From Alphaproteobacteria bacterium (GTDB lineage: Bacteria; Pseudomonadota; Alphaproteobacteria; Rickettsiales; UBA1997): 64,000 bases of DNA. The DNA lies in assembly GCA_014190355.1 (NCBI GenBank), contig BJGH01000007.1, positions 1 to 64,000 on the forward strand, in the 5' to 3' direction. How positions within the stretch are numbered: the first letter of the stretch is position 1; every line of letters starts with the position of its first letter. Positions 53,155 through 63,072 of the stretch are shown one piece after another. Made by a program: the position numbers and the translations under genes. The notes under the pieces were generated by a model, which searched no databases, had not been told where the DNA came from, and worked only from the letters and a program-made list of their open reading frames with translations.

Positions 53155-54328
53155 TTATAATTTCGAAAATTGCCTTAGCAGATTTCTTACTTGCAGAAAT
53201 ATCATTATTTAAACCTAACTCTTTTAGTGCTGCTTGACAATGGTTAATTTGATTATTGGCTAATTGATTGTCAGAAATAAATTCATTAATTTTTTTATAG
53301 ATATTTGAAGCACAACAATCTCTTTGCAAAAGCTCTGGAATTACTTCTTGCTTTAAAATTAAATTAATTAAGTTAGCAAATTTTATTTTAACCATCATCT
53401 TAATCAAATAATAAGTTAGCCAGTTAATTTTGTAGCAAACTATTAGAGGAATTTTAAAAAGAGAAAATTCTAAGGCATTTGTTCCAGATTTAGCAATTGC
53501 ATAATTACAAGCAAAAAACATGGCAGTTCTGTCTTGATCATTAATCAATGAATAACTTACCTTAAGATCAGTAGCCATTGATTTTACTAAATCCTGAGTT
53601 TTATTAATGATAGGTATAATAATTTTTAAATTGGTATTTTCCTTAGCTAGTAAATTAACTGCTTTAATTAATTCTGGGAAAATTTTTTTTACTTCAGATT
53701 TTCTACTTCCAGGAGTAAGACAAACAACAAGATCATTTTCTTCAATATTATTTTCTGTTCGGAATTTTTTATTAAGAATATCTTTTGATGTGAAATCTGG
53801 AATTTTTTCAATAATTGGATGACCAACGAATACAGTTTTTAAGCCATGTTTTTCGAAATATGGAGGTTCAAAAGGCAAAATTGCTAATAAAAGATCATAA
53901 AGTTTGGCGATTTTTTTTGCTCGACCTTGTCTATATGCCCATACCGAAGGAGCAATGAGATGAACTTTTTTAATATTTGTTTGATCTTTAATTTTTTTTA
54001 TTACTCGAAAACAAAAATCCGGAGAATCAATGGTAATAACAATTTGCGGTTGAACTTGCTTGAGATATTGAGCAGTTTTATTAATGCGAGAAATTAATTT
54101 CGGCAAATAAGGTAAAACTTCTACAAAACCCATCACCGTTAAATCTTCCATTGGAAATATTGGTTGTAGTCCTTGAGAAATCATATTTTTGCCTCCAACG
54201 CCAGTGAATTTAGCAAATGGAAATAAAATTTTTAATTCAGCAATAAGTTTCGCTCCAAGAAGATCTCCAGAGGGTTCGCCTGCTATTAATACAATATTGG
54301 TTACAGATTTTTGTATGGTAGAATTCAT
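53147..54328 (-). CDS. lpxB: lipid-A-disaccharide synthase
   Basis: LpxB joins UDP-2,3-diacylglucosamine and lipid X to form the lipid A disaccharide at the inner membrane. The diagnostic blocks are LIAGEPSGDLLGAKLI (14-29), MEDLTVMGFVEVLP (about 76-89), IDSPDFCFRV and the GHPIIEKI/LTPGSRKSEV segments. The 393-residue length is normal. Its presence implies lipid A, which many Rickettsiales have lost. It heads the lpxB-dacF unit. Confidence 0.96.
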   Translation of the reverse strand: MNSTIQKSVTNIVLIAGEPSGDLLGAKLIAELKILFPFAKFTGVGGKNMISQGLQPIFPMEDLTVMGFVEVLPYLPKLISRINKTAQYLKQVQPQIVITIDSPDFCFRVIKKIKDQTNIKKVHLIAPSVWAYRQGRAKKIAKLYDLLLAILPFEPPYFEKHGLKTVFVGHPIIEKIPDFTSKDILNKKFRTENNIEENDLVVCLTPGSRKSEVKKIFPELIKAVNLLAKENTNLKIIIPIINKTQDLVKSMATDLKVSYSLINDQDRTAMFFACNYAIAKSGTNALEFSLFKIPLIVCYKINWLTYYLIKMMVKIKFANLINLILKQEVIPELLQRDCCASNIYKKINEFISDNQLANNQINHCQAALKELGLNNDISASKKSAKAIFEIIND

Positions 54329-54439
54329 AAAAAAAATTTAATTTATAACCTTGAAAAAAAAACTTTGCCATTAATTTTTAACAATTAAAATTAAAAAACC
54401 AAATTATTTTTACTTTTTTAAATTTAAATTAAAATTTTT

Positions 54440-55453
54440 ATGACAAGAAAAATTGCAATTGCAGGAGCCACTGGAAATGTAGGCAGAGAAATATTAAACA
54501 TTCTTCACGAAAGAAAATTTCCGGCGGATGAAGTTATTGCCCTTGCCTCGCCAAATTCAGTAGGAAAAAAAGTATCTTATGGCAATCAAACATTAAGCGT
54601 TAAATCTCTTGAAGATTTTGACTTTAAAGATACTAAAATTGCCTTATTTTCTCCCGGTGGAAAAATCTCAGCAATCCATGCACCAAGAGCTGGTAAAGCT
54701 GGTTGTGTTGTTATTGACAATACTTCACATTTTCGTATGGATAAAAATGTTCCATTGATTGTTCCAGAAGTTAATCCTTTGGCAATTGTTGATTATAAAA
54801 AAAGTAATATTATAGCCAATCCAAATTGCTCAACTATACAAATGGTAGTAGCACTTAAACCTCTTCATGAAATTGCTAAAATTAAGCGAATTGTTGTTGC
54901 TACATATCAAGCAGTTTCTGGAGCAGGAAAAGAAGCTATGGATGAATTATATAATTCAACAAAAAAAATATATGAAAACCAAAATCTTGAGCCTAAAAAA
55001 TTTAGCAAAAGAATTGCCTTTAATGTTATTCCCCAGATAGACGCTTTTATGGAAGATGGCGTTACCAAGGAAGAGTGGAAAATGAAAGTTGAAACTAAAA
55101 AAATTCTTGATCCAAATATTGAAGTAGAAGCTACTTGCGTTCGCGTTCCAGTTTTTAATGCCCATAGCGAAGCAATTAATGTTGAATTCGAAAAACCAAT
55201 ATCAGTTGAACAAGCTAAAAAAGCTCTAGGTAATGCTCAAGGAGTTATTTTAATTGATAATCCACAAGATATGAAATTTATCACTCCTATCGAAGCTTCT
55301 GCTAAGGATCCAGTTTTTGTCTCAAGAGTTCGTAAAGATTCATCGGTTAAAAATGGCCTATCTTTATGGGTTGTTGCTGATAACTTAAAAAAAGGGGCAG
55401 CTCTTAATGCAGTTCAAATTGCTGAGATTTTAGTTAAGGATTACGGATTATAA
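54440..55453 (+). CDS. asd: aspartate-semialdehyde dehydrogenase
   Basis: Asd reduces aspartyl phosphate to aspartate semialdehyde, the branch point for diaminopimelate, lysine, threonine and methionine. The NADP fold AGATGNVGREIL is at 9-20 and the nucleophile Cys130 is in NPNCSTIQM. The Arg/His block LWVVADNLKKGAALN is near the C-terminus. The 337-residue length is normal. A likely use is diaminopimelate for peptidoglycan. The stop codon is 1 base before tadA. Confidence 0.97.
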   Translation: MTRKIAIAGATGNVGREILNILHERKFPADEVIALASPNSVGKKVSYGNQTLSVKSLEDFDFKDTKIALFSPGGKISAIHAPRAGKAGCVVIDNTSHFRMDKNVPLIVPEVNPLAIVDYKKSNIIANPNCSTIQMVVALKPLHEIAKIKRIVVATYQAVSGAGKEAMDELYNSTKKIYENQNLEPKKFSKRIAFNVIPQIDAFMEDGVTKEEWKMKVETKKILDPNIEVEATCVRVPVFNAHSEAINVEFEKPISVEQAKKALGNAQGVILIDNPQDMKFITPIEASAKDPVFVSRVRKDSSVKNGLSLWVVADNLKKGAALNAVQIAEILVKDYGL

Positions 55454-55454
55454 A

Positions 55455-55922
55455 ATGCAACCAAACTACTTCATGCAATATGCTCTCAAGCAAGCTCAAA
55501 TTGCTTATGATAAAGATGAAGTTCCAATTGGTGCAGTTATCGTTGAAAATAATAAAATAATAGCTAGTGCTCATAATTCCAATCTTTTGGATTGCGATGC
55601 TACAGCACATTGTGAAATTTTAGCTATTAGAAGAGCATGTCTTTATAAAAATTCTCCTCGTCTTGACAACTGCGATATATACATTACAGTTGAACCATGT
55701 GCCATGTGTTATTCAGCGATAAGCTTGGCTCATATTAAAAGAATTTATTTTGCAATTAATGACGAAAAATTTGGAGCAATTAGCAATAATTTAAAAGAAT
55801 TTACGCAAAAACTTTGCTATCATCAACCTGAAATTTATGATGGCATTGCTCACAGTGAATCCAAGATATTATTACAAAATTTTTTTCAAATTAAACGCAA
55901 TAAAAAAAATGTCAAAATTTAA
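55455..55922 (+). CDS. tadA: tRNA-specific adenosine deaminase TadA
   Basis: TadA converts the wobble adenosine of tRNA-Arg(ACG) to inosine. The zinc/catalytic motif is HCE at 52-54 rather than the usual HAE, and the second is PCAMC at 82-86. His52, Cys83 and Cys86 are the ligands and Glu54 the catalytic base. The 155-residue length is normal. The change from Ala to Cys beside the active site is unusual but is not itself a missing residue. It is followed by an overlapping ygjP-like gene. Confidence 0.93.
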   Translation: MQPNYFMQYALKQAQIAYDKDEVPIGAVIVENNKIIASAHNSNLLDCDATAHCEILAIRRACLYKNSPRLDNCDIYITVEPCAMCYSAISLAHIKRIYFAINDEKFGAISNNLKEFTQKLCYHQPEIYDGIAHSESKILLQNFFQIKRNKKNVKI

Positions 55923-56619
55923 TAAAAAAATCTATTCCATAACAAATCTCAATATTAACAATCTCAATATTTTGGTAATTCGTAAATCGATTAAAAAAAT
56001 TTATTTACGGGTTGCAACAACAAATGGCGATATTCACGCTACAGTTCCAAAAAAAACCACAGATAAATATTTAACAAAATTAATTTCTTCGAAAATTGAG
56101 TGGTTAAAAAAATATCACGAATATTATTCAGCTAGAACTACAGCAAATATTTTATTTCAAGATAACCAAGAATTAAGTTTTTTGGGAAATAAATTTTATT
56201 TAAAAATTATTAATAATCAACAATTACCAAGAATATACACAGATTATCAAGATAAAATATTCATAAATAAAGCTAATAATTTTAATGAAGAAAATTTTAA
56301 TAAAATTCTTAATCAATTTTATCGTATCGAACTAAACAAAATTCTAATTCCGTTAGTTATTAAATGGCAAAAAATTATGAAATTAAAAAGTAATTTTATT
56401 GGTGTCAAAAAAATGAAAACCAAATGGGGAAGTTGTAATTTTAGTAAAGCAAGATTGTGGTTTAACAGTGAACTTGCTAAAAAACCTATCCAAGCAATTG
56501 AATATGTTGTAGTTCATGAGCTAAGTCATTTAATTGAGCCAAGCCATAACAAAAAATTTGTAGCTATTATGAATCGTTTTTTACCAGACTGGCAAGAAGG
56601 AAAAAATAAATTAAGTTAA
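55909..56619 (+). CDS. YgjP-like zinc metallopeptidase (WLM/DUF45)
   Basis: The C-terminal part carries VVVHELSHLIEPSHNKKF, where HELSH is the zinc motif and the later His the third ligand, and the preceding TKWGSCNF segment. This is the UPF/YgjP group of WLM-type metallopeptidases. I chose ATG 55909 (MSKFNKK, 236 residues), which overlaps the tadA 3' end by 14 bases; a longer frame from 55837 would lie inside tadA. Substrates of this family are not well known. It ends 3 bases before the convergent symporter gene. Confidence 0.88.
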   Translation: MSKFNKKIYSITNLNINNLNILVIRKSIKKIYLRVATTNGDIHATVPKKTTDKYLTKLISSKIEWLKKYHEYYSARTTANILFQDNQELSFLGNKFYLKIINNQQLPRIYTDYQDKIFINKANNFNEENFNKILNQFYRIELNKILIPLVIKWQKIMKLKSNFIGVKKMKTKWGSCNFSKARLWFNSELAKKPIQAIEYVVVHELSHLIEPSHNKKFVAIMNRFLPDWQEGKNKLS

Positions 56620-56622
56620 AAA

Positions 56623-57858
56623 TTATTTTTTTTGTAATCGATCCATTACAACAGCGGCAGTAGCATTTCCAATTAAGTTAGTTACAGCTCGACCCTCCGA
56701 CATAAAGCGATCGATTCCTAAAATTAAAATCATTCCTTCAACTGGAACAGTAGGCATTACCGCAAGGGTTGCACTAAGCGTTATAAAAGCACTTCCTACA
56801 ACCGCACTAGCTCCTTTGGAGGTTATTAACAAAACCATCAACAACTCAACTATTTGCGGAATTGTTAAATAAATATCAAAAGCTTGAGCAATAAATAAAA
56901 TTGCCATTGTAAAATAAATGCAAGTTCCATCTAGGTTAAAAGCATAACCCGAAGGAATTACAAAATTTACCACTGATTTTTTGCAACCAAATTCTTCCAT
57001 CTTTTTTAACATGTTTGGCAAAACAACCTCTGAAGATGATGATCCTAAAACTATTAAAATTTCTGACCTAAGATGATTTAATAATTTAAAGATATTTTGA
57101 CGACATAATGCCAAAATCATACCAAAAATTACCACAATAAAAAAAATGCAAGTTGCATAAAATAATAATACAAATTCAAACATGTTACTAAGGCTTTTAA
57201 GGCCATATTTACCAATGGTATAAGATATTGCACAAAATACTGCAATAGGTGCTAATTTAATGATATAATTGATCAACAAAAAAACTATTTTTGAACCTTC
57301 TCTTAAAAGTTTTATTGAATGACTCACTTGATCTTTTATTTTTGATAATATTAATCCAAAAATTATTGCAATTAACAAAATTGGTAATATTTCTCCATTT
57401 GTAAAAGCTTCAATCACAGTGCTAGGAATAATATTTAAAATAAATTGAGAGAAATTTAATTTTGGTTTTTGTATATCACCAAAATCACTTTTATCAAGTT
57501 TTTCAAGGGTCATATGCATACCATCACCAGGTAAAAAAATTAATGCACTGGCTATTCCAATAATCATAGCCAAGGTAGTAATTATTTCAAAATAAATTAT
57601 TGATTTAACTGCTAATCTGCCAATTTTAATATCATCATCGCCAATAAAACTTAAAGTAATAGTAAAAAAAATTATCAATGGAATGCACATTTTTATTAAT
57701 TTAATAAAAATATCACTTCCTAATTTTAAATTTTTGGTTAACCCTGGAAAAATAATGGCAAAAGCAACTGCCAAAAAAATTGCTACAAGAACCTGAAGAT
57801 AAAGAGGGGTGTTTAAAATTTTTTTTAGTTGACTTTTTTTAGATATAAGGACGGTCAT
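56623..57858 (-). CDS. dicarboxylate/amino acid:cation symporter (DAACS family), copy 1
   Basis: The sequence fits the GltP/DctA group of Na+- or H+-coupled glutamate, aspartate or C4-dicarboxylate importers. Recognisable blocks are [15 protein letters not shown] (HP1, serine-rich hairpin), [17 protein letters not shown], and GILDRF-like [17 protein letters not shown] near the C-terminus. I chose ATG 57858 (MTVLISKK, 411 residues), overlapping purL by 20 bases; an upstream Met at 57915 would extend the overlap. The N-terminal basic patch precedes helix 1. The exact substrate is uncertain. It converges on the ygjP-like gene. Confidence 0.9.
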   Translation of the reverse strand: MTVLISKKSQLKKILNTPLYLQVLVAIFLAVAFAIIFPGLTKNLKLGSDIFIKLIKMCIPLIIFFTITLSFIGDDDIKIGRLAVKSIIYFEIITTLAMIIGIASALIFLPGDGMHMTLEKLDKSDFGDIQKPKLNFSQFILNIIPSTVIEAFTNGEILPILLIAIIFGLILSKIKDQVSHSIKLLREGSKIVFLLINYIIKLAPIAVFCAISYTIGKYGLKSLSNMFEFVLLFYATCIFFIVVIFGMILALCRQNIFKLLNHLRSEILIVLGSSSSEVVLPNMLKKMEEFGCKKSVVNFVIPSGYAFNLDGTCIYFTMAILFIAQAFDIYLTIPQIVELLMVLLITSKGASAVVGSAFITLSATLAVMPTVPVEGMILILGIDRFMSEGRAVTNLIGNATAAVVMDRLQKK

Positions 57859-58981
57859 ATTCAGGTGATTTTTCAGATAAAGGAGCAGATGGAATATTGG
57901 CAAATATTTCTCCATTCATTTTAACAACAACCCTACCCGTATCGGTAACTTTACCGATAACAGCAAAGTCTAATTGCCATTTATCAAAGATTTCTTTAGC
58001 AAACTGTTCTTTTTCTTGTTTTATAATCATTAACATTCGTTCCTGACTTTCTGACAGCATAATTTCGTATGGAGTCATACCTAATTCACGCTGCGGAACT
58101 TTTTCTAAATTGAGTTCAATTCCAGTTCCTCCCTTGCCAGACATTTCAAAAGAAGATGAGGTTAAACCTGCTGCACCCATATCTTGAATTGACAAAATAC
58201 AGTCAGATTGCATTAATTCCATACAAGCTTCTAACAATAATTTCTCAGCAAAAGGATCGCCCACTTGAACTGTTGGTCTTTTATCTTCATCTCCTTCTTT
58301 AAATTCATCAGATGCCATAACTGCCCCGTTGATTCCATCTCTTCCGGTTTTTGATCCAACATAAACCACACTTGCTCCAACTTCAGAAGCAGATGAATAA
58401 AAAATTTTATCATGAGTAGTTAAACCAACTGTCATGGCATTGACAATGATATTACCGTTATAACTTTTATGAAAAGTTGTTTCACCTGCAACAGTTGGAA
58501 CACCAACGCAGTTACCGTAACCAGATATCCCAGAAACAACCCCATTAACTAATTGTTTGGTTTTTGGATGATCAATTTCCCCAAAGCGTAAGGCATTAAG
58601 ATTGGCAATTGGTCTAGCTCCCATAGTAAAAACATCGCGTAAAATTCCACCAACTCCAGTAGCAGCTCCTTGATATGGCTCAATAAATGAAGGGTGGTTA
58701 TGGCTTTCCATTTTAAAGACTACCGCTTGATTATCACCAATATCAATAACTCCAGCATTTTCTCCAGGTCCACAAATTACCCATGGAGCTTGGGTGTGCA
58801 TAGTTTTTAAATGTTTTTTGGTAGATTTGTAAGAACAATGTTCAGACCACATAGCTGAGAAAATTCCTAGTTCGGTAATTGTTGGGGTTCTTTGCAAAAT
58901 ATCTAATATCATTTGATATTCATCATCACTAAGGTTGTGATCTTTAATTAATTTTGGAGTAATTTTAATTTCACTTTTCAT
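57839..58981 (-). CDS. purL: phosphoribosylformylglycinamidine synthase II, N-terminal half only
   Basis: PurL (about 740 residues in the small form) makes formylglycinamidine ribonucleotide in purine synthesis. This 380-residue protein corresponds to the first AIRS-like repeat unit. Active-site His48 (WSEHCSYKS), ESHNHPS at 92-98, the [15 protein letters not shown] block, and an end at SPEYDRPY, the usual hinge of the full protein. It then meets a TAA stop, and the symporter gene begins 20 bases before that stop on the same strand. No second half follows. The first half carries most catalytic residues, so a split enzyme is possible. Gene identity is secure; function alone is unproven. Its start lies 3 bases after yebC. 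Confidence 0.9.
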   Translation of the reverse strand: MKSEIKITPKLIKDHNLSDDEYQMILDILQRTPTITELGIFSAMWSEHCSYKSTKKHLKTMHTQAPWVICGPGENAGVIDIGDNQAVVFKMESHNHPSFIEPYQGAATGVGGILRDVFTMGARPIANLNALRFGEIDHPKTKQLVNGVVSGISGYGNCVGVPTVAGETTFHKSYNGNIIVNAMTVGLTTHDKIFYSSASEVGASVVYVGSKTGRDGINGAVMASDEFKEGDEDKRPTVQVGDPFAEKLLLEACMELMQSDCILSIQDMGAAGLTSSSFEMSGKGGTGIELNLEKVPQRELGMTPYEIMLSESQERMLMIIKQEKEQFAKEIFDKWQLDFAVIGKVTDTGRVVVKMNGEIFANIPSAPLSEKSPEYDRPYI

Positions 58982-58984
58982 ATC

Positions 58985-59731
58985 TTAAATTTTTTGATTA
59001 ATTTCGTCACTAAAAACATAATTGCCAGTTACCATTTGCACATCATCACAATCTTCAAGTAGATCGATCATTTTTAATAATTTTTGAGCTTGCTCAAGAT
59101 CATTGACCATTACCACATTTTTGGCTTTCCAATCTAATTTAGCGGAAATTGGATCTTTAAACTTTTTAATTAGTTGATCTCGAATATAAACAAAATCCTC
59201 TGTATTGGTAATAATAATATGAAAATCCTCAAGAGTTTCAACTTCAATAACACCTAGCTCAACACCAATTTCAAAAATTTCTTCTTCGCTACCAATTGCT
59301 TTTGGATATTGTATAATTCCAACTCGATCAAACATAAAGGCTACTGAACCTGTCTCACCAAGTACTCCTGACATTTTTGTAAAAATACTTCGAACTTCAC
59401 TAGCAGTTCTATTACGATTATCAGTAAGAGCTTCAACAATTATAGCAACTCCTCCTTGAGCATATCCCTCATATCTTATTTCTTCAAAATTTTGTGTTTC
59501 TACACCAGAGGTAACCTTTTTAATCGCAGTTTCAATACGATCCTTAGGCATGTTATTTGCTCTTGCTTCGATTAATGCATTTCTTAACCGAGGATTGAAT
59601 TCGGGATCACTTTGACCAGTTTTAACTGCAACCGTAATTTCACGAATTATTTTGGTGAATAGCTTAGCTTTTTTAGCATCTTGTGCACCTTTACGATGCT
59701 TAATATTTGCAAACTGCGAGTGTCCAGCCAT
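58985..59731 (-). CDS. yebC: YebC/PmpR-family regulatory protein
   Basis: The N-terminal MAGHSQFANIKHRKGAQD, followed by LFTKIIREITVAVKTG and a RANNMPKDRIETAI segment, is the hallmark of the YebC/TACO1 family. Members help ribosomes translate difficult proline stretches or act as regulators. The 248-residue length is normal. It is 3 bases before purL, so the two are probably on one transcript. Upstream lies 144 bases of AT-rich DNA. Confidence 0.95.
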   Translation of the reverse strand: MAGHSQFANIKHRKGAQDAKKAKLFTKIIREITVAVKTGQSDPEFNPRLRNALIEARANNMPKDRIETAIKKVTSGVETQNFEEIRYEGYAQGGVAIIVEALTDNRNRTASEVRSIFTKMSGVLGETGSVAFMFDRVGIIQYPKAIGSEEEIFEIGVELGVIEVETLEDFHIIITNTEDFVYIRDQLIKKFKDPISAKLDWKAKNVVMVNDLEQAQKLLKMIDLLEDCDDVQMVTGNYVFSDEINQKI

Positions 59732-59875
59732 ATTTATGGAGTTTAATAAATTTAAATTATAGATTATAAAATTTATTTTATGTTATCAAATTTTAATTCC
59801 AATTAAAATTGCAATTTAATTAAATTTTGTTGTAAAAAAAATTAAGTATTTAAATGGATTTTTGCTAATAAATAT

Positions 59876-60307
59876 TTATCGCCAACCCGTAACAATTAAA
59901 TTCTTTTTTGCTAAACAAATTATTACAAAATTTTTTTTAATTCTTTTAGGATCCACTTTTTTTTCACGAATTGAGGAAACTCCCGTTTTGGCAATTTGTG
60001 ATGAAGTTGCTATTGATCCTATTGCCATATTCTTAGCAAAATTACCTTGACCTTGAATTGCTTGCGATAAAGATGATGCAAGATTTTTAACAACTCCATC
60101 AGCTCCAACATAATAAGCATCTTGCAGAGTATCGTTGTTAATCATTTCATCAGCTTCATCAAGACAAAGTTGTATTTCTTCATCAACTCTAGTTTTGCCA
60201 AAAAAATAATAACGATCATCTTTTTGAACAATAGGCTTAATGCTTGAACACCCAAAAATTAGCGTACTAAACAAAACTAGGTTTATACGAATCAAATTGT
60301 AAAGCAC
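59876..60307 (-). CDS. predicted lipoprotein of unknown function
   Basis: The N-terminus is a lipoprotein signal: a hydrophobic core (about 6-19) and the lipobox IFGCSS with Cys20 as the likely lipidated residue. The mature part holds a Cys near residue 48, a Gly/Ala/Ser-rich segment (about 79-110), and ends in a Cys- and Lys-containing CLAKKNLIVTGW motif. That end is similar to small glycine-zipper envelope lipoproteins. I do not recognise a specific family. Lgt and LolA encoded nearby would process and sort it. Confidence 0.7.
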   Translation of the reverse strand: MLYNLIRINLVLFSTLIFGCSSIKPIVQKDDRYYFFGKTRVDEEIQLCLDEADEMINNDTLQDAYYVGADGVVKNLASSLSQAIQGQGNFAKNMAIGSIATSSQIAKTGVSSIREKKVDPKRIKKNFVIICLAKKNLIVTGWR

Positions 60308-60380
60308 TCAAAATTTAAAATTGTGATTGAAAGTAGTTGTTTTTTTTAAATTTTAAATAAATTATTTTTGAATTATTAAT

Positions 60381-61349
60381 TTATTCATTCATAAGCTTCA
60401 CTTCTTTAAAGTAGCGAATTGCTCCTTGATGCATAGGCGCTGAATTACCTTCTTTAAGCATATCTTCTTTTTTAAGATTAGAAAAAACTGGGTGCAATGT
60501 TTTGAAATTATCAAAATTATCAAAGACTGCTTTTGTTAAATTATAAACTACATCAGAATTAGTTTTTTCTGAAGTTACAATTGCAGCCTTAACTCCAAAG
60601 GTTTCGACATTATTTGGATTTCCAGCATACATTCCACCTGGGACAACAGCTTTAACATAAAAAGAATTAATTTGCAGAAGTTTGTCGATTGTATCTCGAT
60701 CAATTGGAATAATTCTCACTTTACATGACTGAGTTGCCTCCTGAAGAACGCCATTAGGATTTCCAGAAGCATATATCATTACATCAATTTTATCATCACA
60801 TAATGCTTTTGGCTGTTCAGAAGGTTGAAGATATGTTATATTTGAAAAGCTTTGTTTATTCCAACCTTTGGCAGACATTAAAACTTCCATTGTTGCATAC
60901 ATACCAGAACCCTGAGGTCCAAAGTTTACTCTTTTATTTAAAATGTCATCTAGTTTTTTTATTCCAGATTTTTCTGTTACTGCAATTGTGAAGGTTTCGG
61001 TATATAATGAAAATACTGAACGAAGCTCTTTAAAAGGTTTTTGATCTGCAAAAAAACCTGTTCCGTTATAAGCGTTATATTGCCAATCAGACTGAACAAT
61101 ACCAAAGTCAATTACGCCATTTCTAATTGCATTAAGATTAGAAACCGATCCTCCGGTAGATTCAACAGAGCATCGTATTCCATGTGCTTTTCTACCGCGA
61201 TTCAGTAAACGACAAATCGCTCCACCTGCTGGATAATAAACCCCTGTTATAGCTCCGGTTCCAACTGAAATATATCTTGTAGCAGAAAATGATTCTGTTG
61301 CAAAAGTAATTAAAGAAAGAAAAATGAGTGTATGAATAGTCTTCTTCAT
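60381..61349 (-). CDS. TAXI-family TRAP transporter solute-binding protein
   Basis: A signal peptide (about 1-22, ending SFSA) is followed by RYISVGTGAITGVYYPAGG, the TAXI-type start of the binding domain, and NAIRNGVIDFGIVQSDW near residue 77. These periplasmic receptors deliver glutamate or other carboxylates to a TRAP membrane component. The fused or separate DctQM subunits are not in the window, so the receptor is an orphan here. The 322-residue length is normal. Confidence 0.92.
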   Translation of the reverse strand: MKKTIHTLIFLSLITFATESFSATRYISVGTGAITGVYYPAGGAICRLLNRGRKAHGIRCSVESTGGSVSNLNAIRNGVIDFGIVQSDWQYNAYNGTGFFADQKPFKELRSVFSLYTETFTIAVTEKSGIKKLDDILNKRVNFGPQGSGMYATMEVLMSAKGWNKQSFSNITYLQPSEQPKALCDDKIDVMIYASGNPNGVLQEATQSCKVRIIPIDRDTIDKLLQINSFYVKAVVPGGMYAGNPNNVETFGVKAAIVTSEKTNSDVVYNLTKAVFDNFDNFKTLHPVFSNLKKEDMLKEGNSAPMHQGAIRYFKEVKLMNE

Positions 61350-61845
61350 TGTTGAATAAAATTAAATTAAAATAAAAAATAAAGTTTTAGGTATAATAAA
61401 ATTATATTATTTTTTTAAAAGTCAAAACTAAAATCAAATTTCTAAAATTTTTTTTTGAAAATCAAGATAAAATTAGCTTTAAAATTTTAATAGTTTAAAA
61501 ATTGTAAGTATTAAATTGAATAAATAGCTATACATATTATGGTTTGATCTTGTTTAATCCATATATATCTTATCTCAAGGTTATTAATTTAATCGTTAAA
61601 TTGCAAGTAAATAATACATTTTAAAAAAAATAGTTGCAAAATTTTTTTAAATTCGCTGAAGTGTATACATTAAAAATTGAATTGTTAAATTAATCACTCT
61701 CGTCTTTATTAAATTATCTTAACAGTTTTTTATTACTAGAAGATAACATTTGGATAAGCAATTCTTTAATTATTGTCCTTCTTAACCCATGAAACAAAAG
61801 ATGGATTTGTTAAAAAAATATTATTAACTTAAACTTATTACGATT
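61350..61845. other. 496-base non-coding stretch between divergent TAXI and symporter genes
   Basis: No gene is supported. Both flanking genes start here and point away, so promoters for each are expected, but I cannot place them reliably. The only clear structure is a short hairpin at 61586-61602 (AATTTAA, loop TCG, TTAAATT). A 12-codon frame at 61789-61827 is too short to support. Confidence 0.4.
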
Positions 61846-63072
61846 ATGAAATTATGGCAACAAGTTCTTATTGGACTAATACTTGGGATAATTGCTGGAT
61901 TTGTTCTTAAAGAAAAAGCAGCTAATTTAAAAATTTTTGGCACTGTTTTTATTACTTTAATTAAAATGGTAATAGTTCCTTTAATATTTTTTGCCTTACT
62001 CTCTGGAATTACCTCAATGCATGGTCAAGGAAATTTTACAAGAGTTGGTATCAAGGGATTTAGTGCTTATATTCTGACAGCTGTTTTTGCTGTAATTATT
62101 GGTTTAACCGCTGGTCATCTTTTTCAACCTGGAGCTGGAGTAGACCTAAGTTCGATACTTCAGACCAATGGTCAACCTACGGTTTTACCGAACAAAACTC
62201 CTCCAACAATTTCAGAATTTTTAATTGGACTTATCCCAACCAACCCAATTAATGCAATGGCTACTGATAATTTTTTACAAATTATCATTTTTTCAATTTT
62301 TACAGGTATTGTAATTAATATAGTTGGAGAAAAAGCTCGTCCTCTTAAAGAAATCATTTACAGTGCTTCGCAAGTTAGTTTTAAAATGATTGAAATAATT
62401 ATTAAACTTGCTCCATTAGGTGTATTTGGTTTTATTGCTTGGGTAATAGGAACTCAAGGGACTGATATTTTAGAAGCTTTAGCTAAATTAATTATCACCG
62501 TCCTTTCAGCATGTGCATTTCAATATGTTGTTTTTGGATTTTTAATTTTATTTTTTGCAAGAATCTCCCCATTTCCTTTTTATAAAAAAATACTTTTAAC
62601 CCAATCTCTTGCTTTTGCAACATCAAGTAGTAAAGCTACCTTATCAACAGCAATGACTCAATTACAAGATCGTATGGGTGTTTCTAAAACCAACTCAAAC
62701 TTTTTATTACCACTTGGTGTTTGTATTAACATGGATGGAACTGCTATATATCTTGGTATTTGTGCATTATTCTTTGCTCAAGCTTATGGAATTGATTTAA
62801 CATATCATAACTACCTGATGTTAGTTTTAACTTGTACACTTGGATCAATTGGTGCAGCTGGAATTCCAAGTGGATCAATTATTTTTATGAGTATGGTTCT
62901 TACTTCGGTTAATCTTCCTGTTGAAGGAGTTGGAATTATTCTTGGGGTTGATCGTATTTTAGATATGGTTAGAACAACAATAAATATCACAGGTGATAGT
63001 GCAATTACATTAATTGTTGACAAAACTGAAGGTGGACTTGATGAAAAAACTTATCATGCTAAAGACCTATAA
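61846..63072 (+). CDS. dicarboxylate/amino acid:cation symporter (DAACS family), copy 2
   Basis: The 408-residue protein has the DAACS profile of eight helices and two re-entrant hairpins. The HP1 segment is SLAFATSSSKATLSTAM near residue 257, NMDGTAIYLG is near residue 295 (the NMDGT transport motif), and HP2 contains GAAGIPSGSIIFM. The N-terminal half keeps TLIKMVIVPLIFFALLSG. The substrate is probably glutamate, aspartate or a C4-dicarboxylate. It is only distantly similar to the copy at 56623-57858. lolA starts inside its 3' end. Confidence 0.93.
   Translation: MKLWQQVLIGLILGIIAGFVLKEKAANLKIFGTVFITLIKMVIVPLIFFALLSGITSMHGQGNFTRVGIKGFSAYILTAVFAVIIGLTAGHLFQPGAGVDLSSILQTNGQPTVLPNKTPPTISEFLIGLIPTNPINAMATDNFLQIIIFSIFTGIVINIVGEKARPLKEIIYSASQVSFKMIEIIIKLAPLGVFGFIAWVIGTQGTDILEALAKLIITVLSACAFQYVVFGFLILFFARISPFPFYKKILLTQSLAFATSSSKATLSTAMTQLQDRMGVSKTNSNFLLPLGVCINMDGTAIYLGICALFFAQAYGIDLTYHNYLMLVLTCTLGSIGAAGIPSGSIIFMSMVLTSVNLPVEGVGIILGVDRILDMVRTTINITGDSAITLIVDKTEGGLDEKTYHAKDL

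Noticed and set aside
55837-55908. Longer start for the YgjP-like gene
   Set aside because: It would lie inside tadA; the start at 55909 gives a normal protein with only a 14-base overlap.
57859-57915. Upstream start of the symporter gene
   Set aside because: It would overlap purL by 77 bases; the ATG at 57858 leaves a complete symporter with a 20-base overlap.
61789-61827. 12-codon frame as a leader peptide before the second symporter
   Set aside because: Too short, no family, and no attenuator structure follows it.
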